A stretch of 11,509 nt of DNA, from the NCBI GenBank assembly GCA_030679805.1, contig JAUXST010000866.1, positions 1 through 11,509 of the forward strand, given 5' to 3'. The DNA is from Reyranella sp. Lineage in GTDB: Bacteria; Pseudomonadota; Alphaproteobacteria; Reyranellales; Reyranellaceae. The notes below the pieces were generated by a model that was not told where the DNA came from, did not search any database, and worked only from the letters and a program-made list of their open reading frames with translations. The position numbers and the translations under genes were made by a program. Positions 7,599-11,509 of the stretch are shown in pieces. Every line of letters starts with the position of its first letter. Within the stretch, counting starts at the first letter, position 1.

Positions 7599-8099
7599 TC
7601 AACGCGTGCTGCGGGCGGAGTCCCCGGGCTTGCGCTGCAGGGCCTGGCGGCATTCGGCGGTGTCGATGCGTCCGTCCTTGTCGAGGTCGCAGCGCGCGAA
7701 GTTGCGCTCCGCCACCGCCATGAACTCGATCGGGGTGACAACGCCGTCCTTGTCGGCGTCGAGGCGCTGGAAATAGGCCGACTGGCGGCCTGCCTGGCGG
7801 TCACTGGGCAGCACGCTGTTGCCGACCGCGGGCGTGCGCGCGAATAGTTCGTCCTGGGTGAGCTTGCCGTCGCCGTTGGCGTCGAGGCGTTTGAAGCGGG
7901 CCTCCTGGCCCGCCGTCCATTCGGCCCGGTCGACGATGCCGTCCTTGTTGGTGTCGTAACGCATGACGCCAGTAGGCTCACGGGCCGGCTCGCGCGCCGG
8001 CCTGGCGGCGGGCGTGGCCGGTGTCTGGTCACCGGGGGCGGCGAGGGTGGGGGCAGCCAGGAACAGGAGGGCGGTCGCGAGCGGGAACAACTTCGACAT
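7599..8099 (-). CDS. Small secreted EF-hand protein with four canonical calcium-binding loops
   Basis: This 166-residue protein opens with a Sec signal peptide (about 1-21, LAA|PG or LA|AP cleavage), followed by a Pro/Ala/Arg-rich linker (22-43). Four canonical EF-hand loops lie at 49-60, 73-84, 114-125 and 138-149, each with Asp first, Gly sixth and Glu last, so all four should bind Ca2+. They form two pairs, 1-2 and 3-4. Cys137 and Cys150 stand immediately on either side of loop 4. The start ATG 8099-8097 is chosen because an AAGGA (minus strand, 8112-8108) lies 8 bases upstream and the signal peptide begins there; an upstream in-frame ATG at 8147 would bury the signal peptide. The gene converges on the second binding-protein gene and diverges from gor. 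The role is probably extracytoplasmic Ca2+ binding; function is unknown. Confidence 0.9.
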   Translation of the reverse strand: MSKLFPLATALLFLAAPTLAAPGDQTPATPAARPAREPAREPTGVMRYDTNKDGIVDRAEWTAGQEARFKRLDANGDGKLTQDELFARTPAVGNSVLPSDRQAGRQSAYFQRLDADKDGVVTPIEFMAVAERNFARCDLDKDGRIDTAECRQALQRKPGDSARSTR

Positions 8100-8230
8100 C
8101 GGACATATCCTTATAGTTGTGTCAGGAGATGGTGATACACGCGCCATTTCCCTTACCCGGCCGTCTAAGCACCGATATAGTCTGCGCCGCGACCGAAATA
8201 TGGCCGTGTTGAGGTTTTGTTCTCACTGCC

Positions 8231-8258
8231 CCCGAAGGTATCCACCCGAAGGTATTCA
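8231..8258 (+). repeat. 14-bp tandem duplication covering the gor ribosome binding site
   Basis: CCCGAAGGTATCCA (8231-8244) is followed at once by CCCGAAGGTATTCA (8245-8258), 13 of 14 bases identical. Each copy contains GAAGG. The second GAAGG (8248-8252) is 7 bases before the gor ATG and is the functional Shine-Dalgarno; the first is 21 bases away. Confidence 0.85.
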
Positions 8259-8259
8259 T

Positions 8260-9660
8260 ATGGCTTACGACTACGACCTCTTTGTCATCGGCGCCGGCTC
8301 GGGCGGCGTGCGTGCCTCGCGGATTGCCGCGACCCATGGCGCCCGCGTCGGCATCTGCGAGGATTACCGCGTCGGCGGCACTTGCGTGATCCGCGGCTGC
8401 GTGCCCAAGAAGCTGCTCGTCTACGGCTCCAAGTTCACCCACGAGTTCGAGGACGCGCCGGCCTATGGCTGGACGGTGCCGACGCCGAGCCTTTCCTGGC
8501 CGACCCTGCGCGACAACGTGAACAAGGAAGTCGACCGCCTGAATGCGGTCTACCTGCGTCTGCTCGATGGCGCCGGCGTGAAGCTGCATATGGGCCGCGG
8601 CCGGCTGATGGACCGTCATACGATCCAGATCAGTGGGGGGCAGGCGGGCGAGCAGACGATCACCGCCGACAAGATCCTGATTGCGACCGGCGGCCATCCG
8701 GTGATCCCGTCGATTCCGGGCTGCGAACTCGCGATCACCTCCAACGAGGCGTTCCATCTGCCGGCGTTGCCCAAGCGCATCGCCATTGTCGGTGCGGGCT
8801 ACATCGCCGTCGAATTCGCCGGCATCTTCAACGGCCTCGGCGTTCACGTCGATCTGGTGCTGCGCCGCGACCGCGTGCTGCGCGGCTTCGACGAGGAATG
8901 CCGGACCGCCGTCCATGATTCGCTGAAGGAAAGCGGTATCAAGATGCGCACCGAGACTGAGATCGGCCGCATCGTGAAGAAGGGCGAGAACGGTCCGTAC
9001 GAGATCCATACGCCGCTGGGTGGCATGTTCGAAACCGATCTGGTGATGTACGCGACCGGCCGCGCGCCCAATACCAAGGGCATCGGGCTCGAGAAGGTGG
9101 GCGTCCAGTTCGACAAGGCGGGCGCCGTCGCGGTCGACGAATGGTCGAAGACGACGGCCGGGAACATCTGGGCGGTGGGCGACGTCACCGACCGCATCAA
9201 CCTGACGCCTGTCGCGATCCTGGAAGGCCACTGCTTCGCCGATACCGAATTCGGCAACAAGCCGCGCAAGCCCGACCATCGCGGCGTGCCGTCGGCGGTG
9301 TTCTGCCAGCCCGAGATGGCCAATGTCGGCCTCACGGAAGAGGAGGCGCGGCGGACCCTGGGCGATCTCAGGATCTTCACGGCGGCCTTCCGGCCGATGA
9401 AATACACCCTGTCCGGCCGCCACCAGCGCACCTTCATGAAGCTGATCGTCGAAGCGGCGACCGACAGGGTCGTGGGCGCCCACATGGTGGGTGACGATGC
9501 CGCCGAGTTGATCCAGGGCCTCGCCGTGGCGATCAAGGCCGGCGCCACCAAGGCCCACTTCGATGCCACCGTGGGCATTCACCCCACCGCCGGTGAGGAA
9601 TTCGTCACCATGCGGACGGCCCGCGCCGATACGACCCCCACCCGGGCGGCGGCCGAGTAG
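8260..9660 (+). CDS. gor: Glutathione-disulfide reductase
   Basis: This 466-residue cytosolic flavoenzyme reduces glutathione disulfide with NADPH and keeps the glutathione pool reduced. It shows the FAD-binding GAGSGG (11-16), the redox-active disulfide GGTCVIRGCVPKK with Cys42 and Cys47, the NADPH-binding GAGYIAVEFA (178-187) followed by Arg202 and Arg203 that favour NADPH over NADH, the second FAD motif AVGDV (305-309), and the C-terminal HPTAGEE with active-site His441 and Glu446. The CVIRGCVPKK form distinguishes glutathione reductase from lipoamide dehydrogenase and mercuric reductase. ATG 8260 is chosen because the FAD motif begins about ten residues in and GAAGG lies 7 bases upstream; the open frame upstream overlaps the divergent EF-hand gene and has no family similarity. 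Length is normal. It is probably transcribed alone or with the gene downstream. Confidence 0.95.
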   Translation: MAYDYDLFVIGAGSGGVRASRIAATHGARVGICEDYRVGGTCVIRGCVPKKLLVYGSKFTHEFEDAPAYGWTVPTPSLSWPTLRDNVNKEVDRLNAVYLRLLDGAGVKLHMGRGRLMDRHTIQISGGQAGEQTITADKILIATGGHPVIPSIPGCELAITSNEAFHLPALPKRIAIVGAGYIAVEFAGIFNGLGVHVDLVLRRDRVLRGFDEECRTAVHDSLKESGIKMRTETEIGRIVKKGENGPYEIHTPLGGMFETDLVMYATGRAPNTKGIGLEKVGVQFDKAGAVAVDEWSKTTAGNIWAVGDVTDRINLTPVAILEGHCFADTEFGNKPRKPDHRGVPSAVFCQPEMANVGLTEEEARRTLGDLRIFTAAFRPMKYTLSGRHQRTFMKLIVEAATDRVVGAHMVGDDAAELIQGLAVAIKAGATKAHFDATVGIHPTAGEEFVTMRTARADTTPTRAAAE

Positions 9661-9692
9661 CGAAAGCAGCGCCGGCCGGCATTTCCGGCCAT

Positions 9693-9720
9693 CTGGCAAT
9701 TCATCCACAGCCCGTATAGG
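9693..9720 (+). promoter_or_regulatory. Candidate sigma70-type promoter for the DAHP synthase gene
   Basis: CTGGCA (9693-9698) and TATAGG (9715-9720) each match the sigma70 consensus at four of six positions and are 16 bases apart. Transcription would start near 9727, about 55 bases before the start codon. The match is moderate; read-through from gor is an alternative because no convincing terminator lies between the genes. Confidence 0.28.
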
Positions 9721-9782
9721 TTCACCCACCCCGGCGGCTGGATGGTCCAAAATGGCCGGTCCGGGGAGCAGGAGACAAGACG

Positions 9783-11231
9783 ATGACCGCGATCCAGGGC
9801 TCGACCCGGGCAGGCGCCCGGACGGCCGCGAAGGCGCAATCCCGCAGTTCGAGCGCCGCCGACTGGTCGCTGACCAGCTGGCGCGGCAAGCCGGCGCAGC
9901 AGATGCCGGTCTATGCCGATGCCGCCGCACTCGCCAACGCCGAGGCGCGGCTGCGCCGCTATCCGCCGCTGGTCTTCGCGGGCGAAGCGCGCAAGCTCAA
10001 GACGGCGCTGGCCAAGGTGGCGGCGGGCGATGCCTTCCTGCTGCAGGGCGGCGACTGCGCCGAGAGCTTCGTCGACTTCAGCGCCAACAACATCCGCGAC
10101 ACCTTTCGCGTGCTGCTGCAGATGGCCGTTGTGCTGACCTACGGCGCCGGCATGCCGGTGGTGAAGCTCGGCCGCATGGCCGGCCAGTTCGCCAAGCCGC
10201 GGTCCTCCAATGTCGAGAAGATCGGCGACGTCGAGCTGCCGTCCTACCGCGGCGACAACGTCAACGGCTTCGAGTTCACCGCCGCGGCACGCCTGCCCGA
10301 TCCCGAGCGCATGGTGCAGGCCTATAACCAGTCGGCGGCGACGCTGAACCTGCTGCGCGCCTTTGCCCAGGGCGGCTACGCCGACCTGCACGAGGTCAAC
10401 CGCTGGAACCTCGACTTCGTGCGCAACTCGCCGGCGTCGGAGCGCTACCACGACCTCGCCGCGCGTCTCGACGAGACGCTGAACTTCATGGCCGCCTGCG
10501 GCCTCAACTCGGCGACCACGCCGCAGATTGCCGAGACCGATTTCTTCACCAGCCACGAGGCGCTGCTGCTGCCCTACGAGGAGGCGCTGACCCGCGTCGA
10601 TTCGACTTCGGGCGAGTGGTACGACTGCTCGGCGCACATGCTGTGGATCGGCGACCGCACCCGCCAGCCCGACGGCGCGCATGTCGAGTTCCTGCGCGGT
10701 GTCCGCAATCCCATCGGCTTCAAGTGCGGCCCGTCGCTCTCGGTCGAGGACACGCTTCGCCTGATCGACATGCTCAATCCGGCCAACGAGCCCGGCCGTA
10801 TCGTCCTCATCGTCCGCATGGGTGCGGAAAAGGTGGCCGAGAAACTGCCGCCGCTGGTGCGCGCGGTGGAACGCGCCGGCAAGTCGGTCGTCTGGTCATG
10901 CGATCCGATGCACGGCAACACCGTGACCGCGAACAACGGCCGGAAGACCCGCCATTTCGACTCGATCCTGAAAGAGGTGAAGGACTTCTTCGCCGTGCAT
11001 CGCGCCGAGGGCACCCATCCCGGCGGCGTCCATTTCGAGATGACCGGCCAGGAAGTCACCGAGTGCATCGGCGGCTCGACCGAGATCACCGTCGACAACC
11101 TCAACGAACGCTACGAGACGCAGTGTGACCCGCGGCTCAACGCCAGCCAGGCGCTGGAACTGGCCTTCCTGCTGGCCGAGCAGCTCAAGGCGGAGCGGTT
11201 GTCGGTCGCAAGGGCGCGCCCGGCCGTCTGA
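9783..11231 (+). CDS. aroG: 3-deoxy-7-phosphoheptulonate synthase, class II
   Basis: This enzyme condenses phosphoenolpyruvate and erythrose 4-phosphate to DAHP, the first committed step of aromatic amino acid synthesis. The 482-residue protein belongs to the class II (plant/Mycobacterium-like) family, not the E. coli AroFGH class. Metal-ligand motifs are in the expected order: GGDCAESF with Cys92, CDPMHGN with His377, HFEMTG with Glu419 and CDPRLN with Asp449. Substrate-binding blocks KPRSS (138-142), RGDN (156-159), WIGDRTR (288-294) and GFKCGPS (312-318) are also present. Residues 1-25 are low-complexity Ala/Ser/Arg and probably disordered. ATG 9783 has AGGAG (9770-9774) 8 bases upstream. 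The symbol follows mycobacterial usage for class II enzymes; others use aroF or aroH. The next gene begins 41 bases on and may be cotranscribed. Confidence 0.95.
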   Translation: MTAIQGSTRAGARTAAKAQSRSSSAADWSLTSWRGKPAQQMPVYADAAALANAEARLRRYPPLVFAGEARKLKTALAKVAAGDAFLLQGGDCAESFVDFSANNIRDTFRVLLQMAVVLTYGAGMPVVKLGRMAGQFAKPRSSNVEKIGDVELPSYRGDNVNGFEFTAAARLPDPERMVQAYNQSAATLNLLRAFAQGGYADLHEVNRWNLDFVRNSPASERYHDLAARLDETLNFMAACGLNSATTPQIAETDFFTSHEALLLPYEEALTRVDSTSGEWYDCSAHMLWIGDRTRQPDGAHVEFLRGVRNPIGFKCGPSLSVEDTLRLIDMLNPANEPGRIVLIVRMGAEKVAEKLPPLVRAVERAGKSVVWSCDPMHGNTVTANNGRKTRHFDSILKEVKDFFAVHRAEGTHPGGVHFEMTGQEVTECIGGSTEITVDNLNERYETQCDPRLNASQALELAFLLAEQLKAERLSVARARPAV

Positions 11232-11272
11232 CCGACGCACAGGCCGAACGCGCGAGAGCCCGGGGAGGGCCG

Positions 11273-11509
11273 ATGACGCATCCTGAAAACGGTGAGATCG
11301 AACGCTACACCGATCACTACTTCAATCGCTCGAAGCAGGTGATCGGCAAGTTCGGAGACTGCAAGGTCACCTATGCGATCTTCATGCGGCGCCCGGTGGT
11401 CTTCGCGCCGCGGCTTGCGCTCGAATGGCTGGAGGAGACCGGCCGCGCGCGCAACACCGCGGTCGAGCTCGACATGCGATATCGCGAAGGCAAGTGGGTC
11501 GGGGCGGGC
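11273..11509 (+). CDS. pncB: Probable nicotinate phosphoribosyltransferase, N-terminal part (cut by window edge)
   Basis: This frame is open from ATG 11273 to the window end, giving 79 codons without a stop. GGAGG at 11264-11268 lies 4 bases upstream. The start of the protein, with RYTDHYFNRSKQVI (11-24), then VTYAIFMRRPVVFAPRL (32-48) and a YREGKWVGAG segment (70-79) at the window edge, resembles the N-terminal domain of type II phosphoribosyltransferases of the nicotinate phosphoribosyltransferase group, where YFxRT and a Gly at a substrate-entry loop recur. The enzyme would convert nicotinate and PRPP to nicotinate mononucleotide in NAD salvage. The catalytic barrel lies outside the window, so the assignment rests on recalled family resemblance. 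A quinolinate phosphoribosyltransferase-like or uncharacterised relative is possible. It is probably in an operon with the upstream DAHP synthase gene. Confidence 0.6.
   Translation, partial: MTHPENGEIERYTDHYFNRSKQVIGKFGDCKVTYAIFMRRPVVFAPRLALEWLEETGRARNTAVELDMRYREGKWVGAG

Noticed and set aside
6371..8032. A 553-codon open frame on the minus strand
   Set aside because: It runs antisense through the second binding-protein gene and out of frame through the small EF-hand gene. Its composition shows no domain or signal, and both overlapped genes are certain.
8100..8147. ATG 8147 as the start of the small EF-hand protein
   Set aside because: It would place 16 extra residues before a clear signal peptide. 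ATG 8099 has AAGGA at good spacing.
8153..8181. TTACCC-17-TATAGT as a gor promoter
   Set aside because: The -10 is fair but the -35 matches only three of six positions. Too weak to list as a feature.
7963..8259. N-terminal extension of glutathione reductase by about 99 codons
   Set aside because: The extension overlaps the divergent EF-hand gene and has no similarity to the flavoenzyme family. The canonical FAD motif begins ten residues after ATG 8260, which has its own ribosome binding site.
9674..9690. GGCCGG-CATTT-CCGGCC hairpin after gor
   Set aside because: The stem is only 6 bp and no T-run follows, so it does not qualify as an intrinsic terminator.
8122..9930. A 602-codon open frame on the minus strand
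   Set aside because: It is antisense to the whole glutathione reductase gene and the start of the DAHP synthase gene. It has no motif and is a GC-driven shadow.

Overview
The window is GC-rich DNA that reads as ordinary chromosome of an alphaproteobacterium. The support is the high-GC codon use, the Liv-type ABC transporter with Tat-exported binding proteins, the secreted EF-hand proteins, a plant/cyanobacterial-like glutathione reductase and a class II DAHP synthase. The class assignment is inference; a lineage such as Reyranella, Rhodospirillales or Hyphomicrobiales would fit, but I cannot place it more precisely. I see no tRNA, rRNA, transposase, integrase, CRISPR array or phage gene.

Layout. 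Positions 1-1115 (minus) hold a secreted protein with seven EF-hand loops, cut by the left window edge. A 260-base divergent region follows, with a promoter candidate for the EF-hand gene and a perfect 10-bp inverted repeat just ahead of the transport operon. Positions 1376-4802 (plus) are a tightly packed livG-livF-livH-livM set: two ATPases and two permeases, with overlapping or nearly touching ends, closed by a strong intrinsic terminator. Positions 4908-7531 carry two tandem, roughly 77% identical periplasmic binding proteins. Each has its own Shine-Dalgarno sequence, a non-ATG start, a twin-arginine signal and its own terminator. Positions 7599-8099 (minus) hold a second, smaller secreted EF-hand protein with four canonical loops. 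Positions 8260-9660 (plus) encode glutathione reductase, 9783-11231 (plus) a class II DAHP synthase (first step of the shikimate pathway), and 11273 onward the N-terminal part of a probable nicotinate phosphoribosyltransferase, cut by the right edge.

How the genes work together. The six transport genes make one uptake system for branched-chain or related amino acids, or small amides: two alternative binding proteins deliver to one LivHM/LivGF membrane complex. The terminators separate binding-protein transcription from the membrane-complex operon, which would allow separate dosage. The two EF-hand genes flank the transporter on the opposite strand. Their calcium-binding loops and export signals are clear, but a link to transport is only a positional hint.

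I found no clearly new biological system. The points most worth a second look are the tandem Tat-type binding-protein pair, the flanking EF-hand proteins, sequence deviations that concentrate in one of the two composite ATP sites of LivGF, a perfect dyad in the liv leader, the shared stem of three consecutive terminators, and a 14-bp tandem duplication that doubles the ribosome-binding region of the glutathione reductase gene.
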